A stretch of 64,000 bases of DNA. It comes from Bryopsis sp. KO-2023. Taxonomy: Eukaryota > Chlorophyta > Ulvophyceae > Bryopsidales > Bryopsidaceae. The stretch covers positions 3,534,001-3,598,000 of the forward strand of contig BSYQ01000003.1 in assembly GCA_030272585.1 (NCBI GenBank), written 5' to 3'. This document shows positions 33,117-45,176 of this stretch, piece by piece; within the stretch, counting starts at the first letter, position 1, and every line of letters starts with the position of its first letter. A model generated the notes under the pieces. The model had not been told where the DNA came from. It did not search any database and was given only the letters and a program-made list of their open reading frames with translations. The position numbers and the translations under genes were made by a program.

Positions 33117-33286
33117 GTTAATATCGCCAGCCTTAGCCTTGTTTCGAACAAGTGTTTTTCTTACAGAAAATTGTTCACGGACACAATCCTACTTTCCAAA
33201 CTTATACTTCAAGATCTCTCCTCTCATTAACTAATTTAGTTCACATCTACAGAAATTAAGGCTACTCTGAAATCAAATTCCCAACA
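33116..33286 (-). repeat. E1 5' LTR
   Basis: 171 bp direct repeat of 10498-10668. Its last base (A, at 33116) together with the first two bases of the PBS forms the ATG of the E1 polyprotein. Confidence 0.93.
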
Positions 33287-33416
33287 CTGCACAGTACCCC
33301 TACACTCTACACCAAACCAAACCAAACCAAAAATTACATTACTCCACACCAGGTCAGAGCTCATTTAAAATGGACATCGTGCTGACTACCCTCTCACCGC
33401 CTGCGTCTTTCCCCAG

Positions 33417-33451
<35 letters not shown>

Positions 33452-33576
33452 AAGACAAACACTCTCTTTCCCGACAGGCTTTTTTCAACCCAAGATAAAC
33501 GCTTTCCCTCAGCTACTCCCTGGGACTCGCTTTAAGCCACAACCCCCCACCACAAGAAAGCACCAAACCATCATAC
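33287..33576. other. spacer between E1 and P450 exon
   Basis: Starts with the CTGC target duplication. Holds an (AACCA)n tract at 33,311-33,331 and a 32-base poly-A at 33,417-33,448. No coding signal on either strand; if the P450 has a further 3' exon, this is part of its last intron. Confidence 0.6.
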
Positions 33577-35460
33577 CTGGAAACCTCCCATTCGGGGGTC
33601 CAAGGTGAAACGAAACTTGGACAGCAGCACGACCAACGACATCTGCAGTTGCATCATGGCCAACCTCTGACCCACACAGCTCCTGGCACCATGTCCAAAC
33701 GTCCAAATCTTTCCCTCTCCTTCAGTCGTTGCGCCATACACCCCACGTGATTTCGGCGCCCACCTGTCTGGGTCGTAGACATCGCCGTTCTCCCACACCC
33801 ACGGGCATCTGTTGAGAGTCCCGCGTTGGGCGATCAGGGTTGTTCCTTTCGGAACTCGATAACCAAACACATCCAGATCGGTTTGCGAAACTCTCGCGCT
33901 ACCACCAGGCGCCGCGGGGACCAACCGCAAGCCTTGTTTCAATGCACGGTTTAGATGCGTCAGATTGCCCAGGATGGAGTACTCAGGGTCCTTCGCGCCG
34001 ACGCCGGCCAGGCCATGCTCCGTCAATTCATTGTACAACCGGTCTTGCACATCCAAGTGCGTCGATAGACACAGCAACACCCAGGTAAGCTCAGCTGGTG
34101 GCTTGTAGTGTCTACGCCGCCGATCAAGAACGTGGCCATTTCGCAGTACGTCTCCACCCTGGTCGCTCTTTTGTTCTTGTTCAACGGGTTCCTCAGACGC
34201 ATCAGTTGGGCTCGTATGTAGCGATCGTCCTCCGCCGGTGGAGCCCCATACAAATCGATGACATCCATGATTTTATCATACTCACTGTACAACAGATCGT
34301 GCATGCGCTTAGAGTGCTGCGCGACAGCCGAAAAAGGCGACAGTTTCTTGTAGAGCTTCCAAAACGGCTTGAAGGAGCCTGCTCTAGAGTCAGCGGTGGT
34401 ACTGATAATGGCTTCCAACAACGGGTGCGATCCATTCTTGGTGGCATCAAAATCCAGACCATATGCAAAATGACTGATGCAATCAAAGGCGCACTTGAGC
34501 GCAAGGTCTTGGATATCAATGGAAGAGCCGTCGGCCGATAGCGACCCTATTTTCAACGCCAGTTGTTTAATTTTTGCCAAGATATCAGGGTAGCCCCTTT
34601 TCAATGCTTCTGTGCTGAAGGCGGATGCCAAAGATTTTCGAAAGGACTTGTAATTCTCGTCTACTTTGGCCATGGTGAATATTCCGCTCACGTTGTACGG
34701 AGAAAAAACTTGCGGCTTAATCGCACACATGCGATTCAATGTGGCACACATGGGTTAGAAAATATGAGAACACATGAGAAAGTATGACTAACGAATGAAG
34801 TAAAAATTCTGGCAAGCGTTGAACATCAATAGAGAATGGATCCTGTTCATTCATATTCAAATCTGAGCCGTTCTTCCCAAACTGGTGAAGAGGATGTGCG
34901 AGTTCACATTTTTCATCCAAAACACCCACATCAGAAAAATACCCTGTTGAAGTTTTTACTGTAGGAGTTTGTTTTTGGAAGGTCCTTTTGTCCAGATCTG
35001 TGGATGTGCTCTTGAACAAACTTCGGATCACTCACTACGATGAAATCCTTCCCCATGAGATTCAACTGACACATGCAACAAAACAATGCATGGCATTTCT
35101 TATCATAAATATCATGGACACATTTTAGGAGCAGAAAAATGAAAACTCACAAGAAAGAGCGCCGTCAAATGTTGGGCAAAGAGAAATGATGGGAGCGATG
35201 TGGGTCCAGAATTCACCTTGAACACTCTCCCGTACTCCAGGGCCCAACAGTGCAATTGTGTAGTGAATCTCGGTTTATGTCCTCCCGCCATCAAACGGCT
35301 ATGGCCAACGATAGATAGGCAAGCCTTTCGGCCCGGGGATCTTGTGGACATCATACTTCACACATCGCCATAACCATCCGAAAACCCAGCGAAAAAGCTC
35401 CAAGGTGATGGCCCCCCACACCAGCAGCGAGATCGTCAGTGGAGGAGTTTCGGAAAACAT
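33577..35460 (-). pseudogene. cytochrome P450, frameshifted and altered at the ExxR motif
   Basis: Exons at 35460-35217, 35065-34943 and 34715-33577. Exon 1 starts with an N-terminal membrane anchor (LTISLLVWGAITLELF) and the hinge KIPGPKGLP. Exon 2 reads as the VVSDPKFVQEH segment. Exon 3 has the I-helix oxygen-activation motif GGVDTTSH and the haem-ligand loop FGHGARSCVG (F-x2-G-x-R-x-C-x-G). Three defects are visible. A TATC duplication after LPI shifts the frame in exon 1. Five extra bases after HQLS shift it again. The K-helix ExxR motif reads QGLR, replacing the invariant Glu. The sequence ends GGFQ at a GTATGA donor; the last 25-30 residues of a normal P450 are missing here. Small errors in the assembly could mimic the indels but not easily the Glu change. 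Confidence 0.8.
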
Positions 35461-36319
35461 GAAGACAGAGCTGAGATTCTCGTGTCTTCAAGAAACCATC
35501 ACCAATGCAAACACACGTTTGGACGGCACTGAAAATTAGGGGTGATTTCGCATCATTATGCTTGCTCTTTCATAATACACCACAGCTAATTCACTGGTTT
35601 ACACGTGGTGCTCCAATGTCCGTCCGTCACACGCCCGCTGAAGCCCTCCCCACTGAATCTAAGTTTTTCAGTTGTGCAAAAAGGGTTGTTGGAGCCTGTT
35701 GTTGCTCTACAGGTTTGCTGTATTCTTTTTGTTTGTGAGCCTGTGACTGGTCCCTTGAGAACTGTCTGACACTTGGACGTCTTTGGGATCGTCCTTACAG
35801 ATTGCTTTCCACTCCCAGTTCAACCCATGTGGGTGAAAAATGCAACGAGTTCATCACAACGTGTGTGTGTTTTCTGTGTCTGTTTATTTGTTTGTCGAAA
35901 CAGACCGACACCAGTACAGGAGTCTAGTTTTCACAGTGCAAGAAAGGTTCAATACCAGCACGATATCTTACATAATTTGGCCACAACAAACCCAAAACAC
36001 CCAATACAAGCATCATCCTCCAAAAGGACAGCCATCTTTTTTCAGAGACCTTAACCGCCAGCTGCACTATGACCGACCAAGCTGCAGCAAGCAAGACAGA
36101 ATCATAGCTAGACCCCCCCCCCCCTTTCCCTTACAAAATAAAACCTTCTTCTTGTTATCATTTCCCTTTTTTCCTTCCCTGCCCCCCCCCCCCTCCCAGA
36201 AATGTAATGATGCGGAACTCGGCCAACAACAATGATTTGCATGTGGGAAAAAGACCACGATTTGTTTACTGTTCTTGCTTTCATATGTCGATTTTCTTCT
36301 TCCAACTGTTTTTTTTTTT
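35461..36319. other. intergenic, no gene seen
   Basis: 5' side of the P450 and 3' side of the VAMP gene. Contains C-runs at 36,112-36,123 and 36,182-36,193 and pyrimidine-rich sequence; no coding or RNA gene recognised. Confidence 0.5.
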
Positions 36320-37492
36320 TCACTTCAAGCAATTTCCTCCCGAGAAGCAAACGATCAAGAAAATGACGAGCGCCAGGATCAGAAGGATTCCGACGATCAG
36401 GACTTTCATCTTGAAGTTTTCGAACCACATCTTTCTTCTGAGGGAAACCCCGGCTTTGTGGAACTGCTGCGCGTTCAGGTTGAGGTCGTGAGCTTTGTCG
36501 GCCAACACCTCGATCTTTTGACCGCGCTCCAACACCTTGTCGATGTTTTCCACCATGATGTTCTTGACTTCTTCGACTTTGCTCCGGACCGCACTCACTC
36601 GGGAGATCTCCTCTGGATGAGCCTCGCAGTGCTGGATGTGGTGCTTGAGTCGGCCACCGAACGCGCGTTGCATGGAATCCCCAGAGATCCCCTTCCCAGA
36701 AAAATTGGTCTGCACAAACGGAAAATTCTCAAAGAGGTCACCACAAATCCAAGGCATCCATTCGTTTATTAGGCATCCAAGACACGGGGACAAGTTTTCA
36801 ACAAGTTCTGCACAATGGTTTGAACATCCTCCTGGCTAATCGACATTGAAATTACGATATCGTGTTGGCGATGTGACCAGGTGCTTTTTCGAAGCCGTAG
36901 ATTTGATTCTTTTTCCTTTTATTCTGTGTTGCATCAAACTTGGGGTGATATCCGGATGTCATGCATGCACAGGAACGCCTCCAAGGATTGTGCAGGATTT
37001 TTTTCCACAATTATCGGTATTCACCACAAATTTTTGGCAGTGGGTTTTTTCTTTCTTTTTTTTTCTTTTTTTTGGGGGGGGAGCGGGGGTAAAATTAAAG
37101 CTGGTGAAAGAGTGAGGAACACCCCGTTCAAATTCCAGCCAAAAAAACAGAAAAATGCCCATTTTTTTCTGTCTTCCGAAACAAAAAAAAATCCCAATTG
37201 TCGCAAAAAGAAGGGAATGCACCCACAGTACCTGGAAGTCCGACACGATTCGATCCAAGCAACCGATGGGGACTTCCCTCCCGTGAGCGTCGTCCGCTAC
37301 CACGAGAAAAATCAACCCCGCCTCGTTCGCAAAGTTGAACGTGTGTCCGTCGGTGGTCACGGTGAAACGCCGTTCACTAGACCTCGCTTTCTGCAGGCAC
37401 TCCAACCCAACGGTCTTGAAATTCCCCGTGTAGGCCGCATGCTCCGCCAGCACCGTCGTACCCCGAGCGACGAAACTGTAGACGAGGGGCAT
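36320..37492 (-). CDS. VAMP7/VAMP72-type longin R-SNARE
   Basis: Exon 1 (37492-37232, 87 codons) is a longin domain: MPLVYSFVARGTTVLAEH, then FTVTTDGHTFNFANEAGLIFLVVAD. The last exon (start about 36727 to the TGA at 36322-36320) gives the end of the longin domain, the R-SNARE helix (VEEVKNIMVENIDKVLERGQKIEVLADKA, split by me for length; the zero-layer Arg is in LERGQK), a basic RRKMWFENFKMK stretch and a C-terminal anchor (VLIVGILLILALVIFLIVC). This is the order of plant VAMP72 proteins, which act in secretory and endosomal fusion. About 13 longin residues between the two exons are not placed; a small exon around 36,970-36,985 is a candidate, so the internal structure is provisional. Confidence 0.85.
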
Positions 37493-39349
37493 CGGCACGA
37501 ATTCCGAGGAAAAGGAAGGTCGAGGGAAAAGATGGCGCAATTAAGCGAAAAGGCTTCCGGTAGCCGTTAAGAAGCGGTGAACTCGTCCGAGATCGATGGA
37601 CTAGATAATCTCCCTTGCCGTGCACGCGACTTTCGACTTCGAAATGCGCGGAATATACGAGCAGAGCTTCTGGGTTTTTTTTCCACCGTTTTTTTCTTTC
37701 TCCCCCTCTTTGTGTTGCCTTAATTTTCCAATCAAAGTGTTACGAGTGCGTCCACAGCAAACTGGACTCGCTGGCAACAAGAAAAGACTGGTGGAAGATT
37801 TGAAAATTTTTACGCATTTTGTCGATTTAACCTGACCCGCCACACGCCCAGACCTTCCTCCTCCCACGCTTTCGGCTGAAAATCGCAATTCTTGAGGCGG
37901 CTTCTTCGCATGTAATCATCCTTGATTGTTTGTTTGTTTGTAATTTTTGGTTTGGTTTGGTTTGGTTTGTTTGGATGTGGTGATATTTAGTCACCAGTAG
38001 CGTTACGGTTCGTCACGATTAGCACAGCTACAGTGAGGTAGAATGGAACAGCACAAGTGGGAAAGAATAGACCTAAAATTGTCGAGCTTGAGGTCTTCAC
38101 GAAACGTCCATTCGTTTCACCACCCCCGAAAATTCGGGGTCGGACTGGATGAGAAGTGTGGTCAGCAATAGGATGGTGTTATAACGACCCAATCGAAGTG
38201 AGGCTTTATAGTACAGATCTGGGTTTGTAGTACAGATCTGTCCACCAGTTTTAGGATATAGGGTGAACACTCGGTTGTCTGTTTGTCTTTTGTAACCTTC
38301 TCGTTTCCCCAATATAACAATGGGCAAGAACGCTGATGAGTAATGAAGGGGAACTTGTCCATAGCAACCTACTCAAATGTTACCAGATTTTTAAGATTCC
38401 TATCCAAAGCAGATCAACAGTTGGAACAGACTGAAACAATTCACACTTCAACAACTTGGGAAAAAATTTTGGGGGGTTGAAGAGTGCACCTTGACAGACA
38501 AACTGGATATATTCAGTCTTGGAACCTCATCATTCAAATTTTAGCAGCAAAACTACAGCTTTGTAACAAAACACATAAAATTTGCAACGAGAATTGCCCC
38601 TCCCCCTGAACCCGCAACCCCTCCCTGTAGAGATTGATCAACCACACCGAGTTTCCACCCAAACAGCCCCACAACAATATAATCCCAAAACAACAGCTCC
38701 CCACACCACAAACCTCAACCCCAAGCACTTTTTCTTTCTTTCTTTCTTGTAGTCCCCTTGAAATCTATTCTTCCTCTTTTTGGGGAAACTTCCCATCGCA
38801 CGGACTCGGTTTAAAAAAAATAATTTACCTTTTAACGTCAATATCGGCTTCATTCATTTTACTTTTTCAACCCCAACCAAAATAACCCCTTCTCAACCCC
38901 CCCCCCCCTTCTCCCCAAACTTCTTTTTCCCCGATAAACAGGACTCTAACAGCAAGGTTTCAGATGGAGTCCATCGAACATATATGGGAAAGACGAAAAA
39001 AACAAATAATGACCCCCGACAATGAGAAAATCAATGAACAGGATGGAAGTTATCCAGCAAATACATAAAGATGTATATATATATGCTCTATCTTTCTGTT
39101 TTTTTTTACCCCCGATTATCCAATTGAAAGAAAAGAATCCTCCCACCACTGCATTCAACCACATTCATGGAAAAAAACAAGCAACAACAAAAAAAACATC
39201 TACAGGAAAAAAAAAGACGAAGGAAAGAACAAAAACTGACCAAAAAAGAAAAAGCAATTTCCCTCGGACTTTTCTTCTAAACATCTTTTTTAATTCTTCT
39301 CCCATTTTGTTTTTGTCTTAATGTTTTTTTTTTGGTTTTGTTTTTTTTT
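37493..39349. other. 1.9-kb intergenic region
   Basis: 5' side of the VAMP gene and 3' side of the CBSX gene. Has a (TTTGG)n tract at 37,948-37,968 and long C/T- and A-rich stretches; no coding pattern or RNA gene recognised. Confidence 0.5.
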
Positions 39350-41556
39350 TCAAGAAGAGTTATTCATTGATTTTTGTTGTCGAGTCTTGAGGGCTGCAAC
39401 GACGACATCTCTTCTGGTCAAAAGACCTACCAGAACTCCATTTTTGTCCACAACAGGCAGCCTGTAGAAAAAGGAAAAAACAACAACAATTATTAATCAT
39501 TATTAATATTCATTACTAACACATCCAATCGAAACATTCCTGTTTTCACTTCCATCCCTTTCATTTTTCCCATCCTGATTTGCTCAATACAGACACCCCA
39601 GCATGTACTCTTGCCAAGCCACCCATATTCACAGACTTATTAATTTTCTCAACGCCAAGTTGTTATCTTAGCGGTTTATAGACCAGGCTTCCCCCACCTC
39701 CTGATCTTGGACTCCAGCAAAATTTTTGCGGCAGAATTCAAGCTGGTCTCTGACCGGACGACGACTGGATCAGCGGTCATCACATCTTCCACACTTTATC
39801 AGAGGAAAAGAAAGCAGCAAAAAAAAACACGTTTTAGAGTGTGGAGTTTCAACGAAGGGCCAGTATCTAGACCGCCTGCGTCTAAAACTCAGTAAATCGA
39901 AGATGAGATGGTTATTTTTCCTCCCCCCTTTCTTGACGCATACTCAAAAAAAAAAAAAAAAAGGCAGATATTTCTAAGGAAATCACCAAGATCAGAGGGG
40001 GTTGTTGGTTGCCCCCCCCCCCCCCCCCCAATAAAAATCAACAAAAGGTTGTGCTTCTATTATGAAACTCACTTCTGTCCCTCCACTTTCTCGATCAGTC
40101 GTCGAACCTCGTTAAATGTCTGCAAGATAATGAGCATTCCGAGTTCATTCTCCAATTTCACACCCAAACTACCGATGAAAAAGCTGTTCAAACAGCTGTT
40201 TTTTTATTGTTTTTCTAAAAGAGAGAAACAATCTGCCTTCGAGTCGAACTGGCCATTACGTTCTCCTCTTGTGGATGACTAACGATATCTATGCCGGAGT
40301 TTTTTTTTTCAGCTTTGCTGCTCTATGCAACTAATGAATGCCGCACAAGTGGAAAAAGAAATAAAAGAAACAAAATCAAATAAACCATGGACTGTGAAAA
40401 CGTACGGTCCAATCCAAATGATTTCTGCATGTCTTTTTTGAAATGAACAAAGATGGGTCTGGTGGTCAATATACAAAGCCGAATGAGGGAAAAGACGCAC
40501 CTGCCATGACTGTCCAGGAGGAGGAAACACGTTGTCGTTTTGCAACGACACTAGATCCAGCGCCAGCAAGTCGAAATCTGAAACAACTCCCACCTAGTAC
40601 ACCACAATGACCCCCCTCTTTCAAACCGTCCAATAAACACAATCCAGTTCTCCATCAATTCACACATTCTTTCAGCAACCTTCGCAACTGGATGGTGGGG
40701 GGTTTGTGAAAACAGGCACTCAATATTATGGCAAGATTTCTTCGACAAGGGTTGGAAGCACCAGGTCGAATCTGTGGTACGCTGATTGAGGGGTGTTCCC
40801 TCTCCTTCCAGCCGTGCAAAAATTGGAACAGCATTGACAAAATTTTCATGCTATGTTTTTCAGTGTTCTGATTGGCAGCTTTGTTGCCATGGTTTGAATA
40901 GTATGCCTGTATGTCTGTCTGGATGGAGGGATTTCGCACCACTTTGCCGTCCTCATCCACGACGGGCATCCCCGTGATGCGCTTGTCGACAACAATCTGG
41001 AGAGCTGTGGAAGCATGGCGGAAAAAAACGGTCAAAATTCGTCACTTTTGGAAAGGCCGGTTTCCGAAAGGCCGACCGCGACAAAAATGGACCAGATAGG
41101 GACTTGGCTTTCAGTGAAAACATCACCTTCGATCACAGGAGTGCCTTCGAAAACCGTTAAGACGCCTTCAGTCATGACGTCACCCACCGTCTCGAACTCC
41201 TGCCAACACACCGGGATGGCGAAACCGATAGCTTTTCGTCAAGACCAAGTCAAAAAACCAGCCACTCATATGCCTCATCCCCTCATATTCCCGACTCAAA
41301 ACTTGAGGTGTTTTCCTCTTAGGCTACCACCAGGGATGCCACCGCAACTCGAGTGAGAAAAGCAACGCACCCTTGGAGGCTCTACGTTGCTGTCCGTATA
41401 CATCACGTGTGGGTTTCGATCTTGCGAAGCACGGCATGGACGAACGGAACGCCTGACGGAAGCAGCGACTCCGCTCGAGCGGTGACAAGTCGTGGGATTG
41501 CTTCGACGGGCGATGCCGCCAACGACTTGACTGCTCGACATAAGCGCGCTCTCCAT
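39350..41556 (-). CDS. CBSX-like plastid protein with paired CBS domains
   Basis: Seven exons: 41556-41371, 41199-41127, 41004-40940, 40593-40501, 40119-40073, 39793-39698 and 39461-39350. They sum to 224 codons (223 residues) with all phases consistent. Residues 1-62 are Ser/Arg-rich, a plastid transit peptide. The first CBS motif runs VGDVMTEGVLTV to ITGMPVVDEDGKV and GVVSDFDLLALD. The second runs VEDVMTADPVVV to KIRRLPVVDKNG and VGLLTRRDVVVAAL. This matches Arabidopsis CBSX1/CBSX2, adenosine-nucleotide-sensing proteins that regulate ferredoxin-thioredoxin redox control in the stroma. Exon 1 could start further upstream (the frame is open to 41655), but the ATG at 41556 gives the better transit peptide. 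Confidence 0.9.
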
Positions 41557-43280
41557 CGCTAACTCTTGCGCGTTTCGAAAGGCGTTTCCAACGGCACGCG
41601 AAAATATCCGATAAAATAAAGAAGGTGGATCAACAAGGCGAATAAAAACAACCAAGCAAGGTTTTTCTCGCTTTGTGTGAGGAGTTTGGGTTCGTCATCC
41701 CACAGGTTTTGTGTTTGCGATCCGATAAGTAGGAATCACGTCACCGATCTGTCCCTATGACGGACTAAATTACGCCACACTGCTCTGATTAAAGCGTTGC
41801 TCCGATTTTCACAAGCAAGGGTTGGTTTTGTGTGGAGATCTGCTGCTTGGATTTGAGTTAGGATTGTATTCTGGATACTGGACGCTTGGCGGCGCTGCTT
41901 TTCAGACATATGGTGCTGTGGGAATGTACCGATTTTCTGTTCATGTCACTGCACCATGGCAACACAATGCAGGACCATCAGTTTATATGATTTGGCTGCA
42001 TGCGTTCATTAACTGCATCACTGAAGATGGCAAGGTCAACCAAATATTCTTTCTAGAAATCTGTTAACACTTGAGAACCAAATATTGCTCATCGTTGGTT
42101 CTATAAAGGATGGACTGAATGTGTCAAGGTGTTGGTTTCCTGCCTGGTCCCTTTCCCAACATTTTTTGTCTGCTGGCGCCTGGTTTGGAGAGCATCGAAA
42201 GGGTGTTGGAGAAGTGGTGAAAGGGCACCAAATTGTTGCATCACCTCTTTACGACACACACATGAATATTGCTTGATTTGTCAAACAAGTACATCTTTCT
42301 TCTCGGAGGAATCGTTAATGGCTTACTGCTTGGCAACTGAGAAATTCTGCAGTTGGTTTTTTAGTGTTGTATCCTTGTGTATTGAGTTCTGTAGCAATGA
42401 TTGTAATGATTGCTGATGCTGGCTTTGCGCAGACGTACTGGGTTATGTCTGCCCTGCACGTGCCTATGGATTTGTGGTGCTTTGGTTCTACAATGGATAC
42501 TGGTTGAAAATTCAACCAAGTCTGTTGCATCGAACCACAGTTCACAGTGTCGTCTGGATTTTGGAAATACTTTCCATTGCGTTTGTGCAGTGATAAATGG
42601 CCCCCAACTCAGTTTTCTCAACAGCATATGGGGTTTTTGTAAGCGTCTTTATGTAGTATTGCCTCAGGCAGCCAGCCTCCATCTCTTCAGAATGGATTTC
42701 TTGTTTTAATGGTGTTGATACCAGGAAGACAGACTCGAAAGAATGCAGGTTCCCTTTATTGCATTCTGGTATACTTCTCAGGAGAACTGCATATTTTTTT
42801 CTTTTTCCTTTTCTTCCATCCCGGGGCAAGTCTACTGGTGATGTCTCTGTTGCACAATTGACTGTACTGGATGCAATCTCATTGGTTGCGATGTAATAGA
42901 GGAATGTCAATTATTCATATCAAGGGAAAAAAAAGTGTACTTTATTGCAGATACCTTGTTGCTTCCATTGTTTTTGGTGTCTCTGTTTTTCTCATGCATT
43001 ATTTTGTCACATATACCCAAATATTTCTTCATCTGAATGCAACGCCTCCAGCAAAAAACCCAGATAGCATTGCTGTTCGTGGGATCAACATTCATATTTT
43101 CTACTTGTTTCTGACTCAGAAAATGGAAAGAGCTGCTCCTGATTTTTTGGGATCTTGAGTCGAGGCAAAACGATGAGTGACGTTACCACCTATGATTACA
43201 ATGCTTACAACCCACTGGCAAAATTCACCCCAAAATTCGGCCTTTAAATCTTCTCAAGAACGTTTTTTTCATCCTTTTTT
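41557..43280. other. 1.7-kb intergenic region
   Basis: Between the CBSX start and the 3' end of the minus-strand LHCII gene. Short open frames on both strands have no recognisable content. Nothing supported here. Confidence 0.5.
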
Positions 43281-44456
43281 TCAGTTGAAGTAGTTGACAC
43301 CAAAGAATCTGGTGGCATACACAAAACCATTGGCTGTGAAAGGATCGGCAATGTGCTCAGCCCAGCACTCGACTGGACCCTTTCCGGTCTGGATCGCCTG
43401 GACGAAGAATCCAGTCATGGCGAACATAGCCAATCGCCCGTTCTTGATCTCTTTGATCTTGAGCTCGGCGAAAGTGTCGGGGTCATCGGCCATGCCCATT
43501 GGGTCGAAAGAGCCACCGGGGTACATAGCATCACCGGGGTCCTCACCCAAAGGACCGCCAGCAACACGGTATCCTTCAGCCAAACCCATGAGGACAGCCT
43601 GTATATAGCACGGGTTCAGTGATGGATCGTTTCACTGATTTAGTGTCGTGCATCCTTGCATGTTCGCATATTCCCCAGTGATTTTATGGATTCACAGATG
43701 GCTAAAATGTACCTCTTTTTTCGAATGTATGTCTGCAAGTATGCTAGAATGCACCTCTGATTTCATTTTCTGGTTGAAAATGCTGAAATGTACCTGGATC
43801 CAGACGATCGCCAGGATGGATTGGGCGTGGACGAAAGCAGGATTACCAAGGTAATCGAGCCCTCCATCGCTGAAAATCTGGGCGCCAGCCTTGAACCACA
43901 CAGCCTCGCCGAATTCGACACCTCCATACTTGGACAGGAGTTCGGGAGTGAGGCACCCGACGACTCCCATCATTGCCCAACGGGCGTGCATCAGCTCTGC
44001 CTCGCGGAAAGAAGCGAAGGTCTGGGGATCTGCTGACAGACCAGCAGTGTCCCAGCCATAGTCACCAGCGAACTCGCCAGTGAGGTAGCTGGGGACGGCA
44101 CCCTCGGAGTAAGGTCCCAACCATTTGGCGCGGTCGGGTCCGTACCACTCCACAGCGGCACGAGTGACCTGCTTGTTAACCTGCAGGATGTCCAAATAAT
44201 CGTCTCGTAAACCGTCACAGACCAGCAACTTCACTTCGTAAAGCGACGAGATAAACGATCACGCAGGAAAACACCGCCCGACACGCGAAAGGACTGCCGA
44301 ACATGTCTCAGTCTAACTGGATCCTCGCGCTGTGCAACAAGTCTGTGGTTGCGGTGGTGGAAAGATCCACATCATTCGTGTCGACAGGCACTCCGTTACC
44401 TTGCCCTGAGGGATCAGGGTCTTCACGCCGGAACTAACAAAGCTGGTGGAGGCCAT
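43281..44456 (-). CDS. light-harvesting chlorophyll a/b-binding protein (LHCII type), copy A
   Basis: Three exons: 44456-44400 (57 nt), 44180-43794 (387 nt) and 43598-43281 (318 nt), 253 residues. A short Ser/Thr-rich transit peptide ([19 protein letters not shown]) is exon 1. Exon 2 starts with the mature N-terminus, including the [14 protein letters not shown] segment, then [13 protein letters not shown] and the first membrane helix [14 protein letters not shown] with its chlorophyll-ligating Glu/His and Arg. Exon 3 carries the third helix [16 protein letters not shown] and a C-terminal amphipathic segment. It binds chlorophylls a and b in thylakoids as the photosystem II peripheral antenna. 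The paralogue at 45,177 is head to head. Introns are GT-AG. Confidence 0.95.
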
Positions 44457-45176
44457 CGGGACGTCAATGCGAATAATACGGGGCGAAAACGAAGGTGCAC
44501 AGGTTGAGCTTCCCCAGCGAACGATGCTAAGTTTTGTGTTTGTGCTTCAGATCTTCCTGCACAGATTTGCGTATCGCTTTTCGGTTTGTCTGACATCAAT
44601 CCCCGATTCCACTCCAATTTGAATCATTGGAAAGAGAGCGCCAAACCCACGAAACTGAGCGTCGCGGAAAGGAAAATCGTCCGTTTCACAGAACACGCGC
44701 AACCAGGGCGGGGCACAATGAGTGCGAACGCTGGTGTGGATGTTGCTTTGCTGCGATTTTGTCGACTCTTCCTTTACGGCGCAGTCGAAAGGAGATATGA
44801 CATTCTTGGGGGTGGATGGAAAAACACATGCACATCTTCGACGAAATCGAAGCAGAGTTGTGGTTTCCTTCACGGTTCATGTGTGGGGTTTTTCATGCGT
44901 GAAAAAGAACAGATGCGTCTGGACTGAACTGTTTCTACCCCCCTCCCTTCGTTGCAAGGAAACCCACTCGGTGGCGCGCTTCTGCTCGCTCCGGGCACCA
45001 TCCCTTGATCAGTCAGAATGATTCGATGCGCTGAGGTGTACCTGCAAAAAACGATCTTGGCAGATCCAATTTCGATTGAACTCGTTCTTAGGAAAACCTG
45101 TGCTCTCGCCTTCAACATTCGCATCTCCTACCCCTCGAAAAACACACAACTAAACGCGTTTCCACGTTTTGTCGCA
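44457..45176. promoter_or_regulatory. bidirectional promoter region of the LHCII pair
   Basis: 720 bp between the two divergent ATGs. It must serve both antenna genes. Several ORFs cross it but none fits a protein family. I do not see a TATA box I would stake on. Confidence 0.6.

Larger units (their letters stand above)
10498..33286 (-). mobile_element. E1: Ty3/gypsy-like LTR retrotransposon, host of the nested block
   Basis: Bounded by two 171-bp LTRs that read identically, with terminal TGTT...AACA. It is flanked by a 4-bp duplication CTGC (10494-10497 and 33287-33290). Transcription is on the minus strand: 5' LTR at 33286-33116, PBS at 33115-33104, then one long frame encoding an N-terminal region, protease, reverse transcriptase, RNase H and integrase, ending with TAG at 10761-10759. 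Four elements lie inside (E3, E4, FB2, E2). Removing them with one copy of each target duplication leaves about 5.8 kb and a single open frame of 1,791 codons. Domain order (protease, RT, RNase H, integrase) is Ty3/gypsy. Identical LTRs imply a young insertion, so all nested events are younger still. Confidence 0.92.

Noticed and set aside
33417-33448. poly-A run as sign of a retroposed cDNA
   Set aside because: No target duplication or processed coding sequence upstream; reads as a simple repeat.
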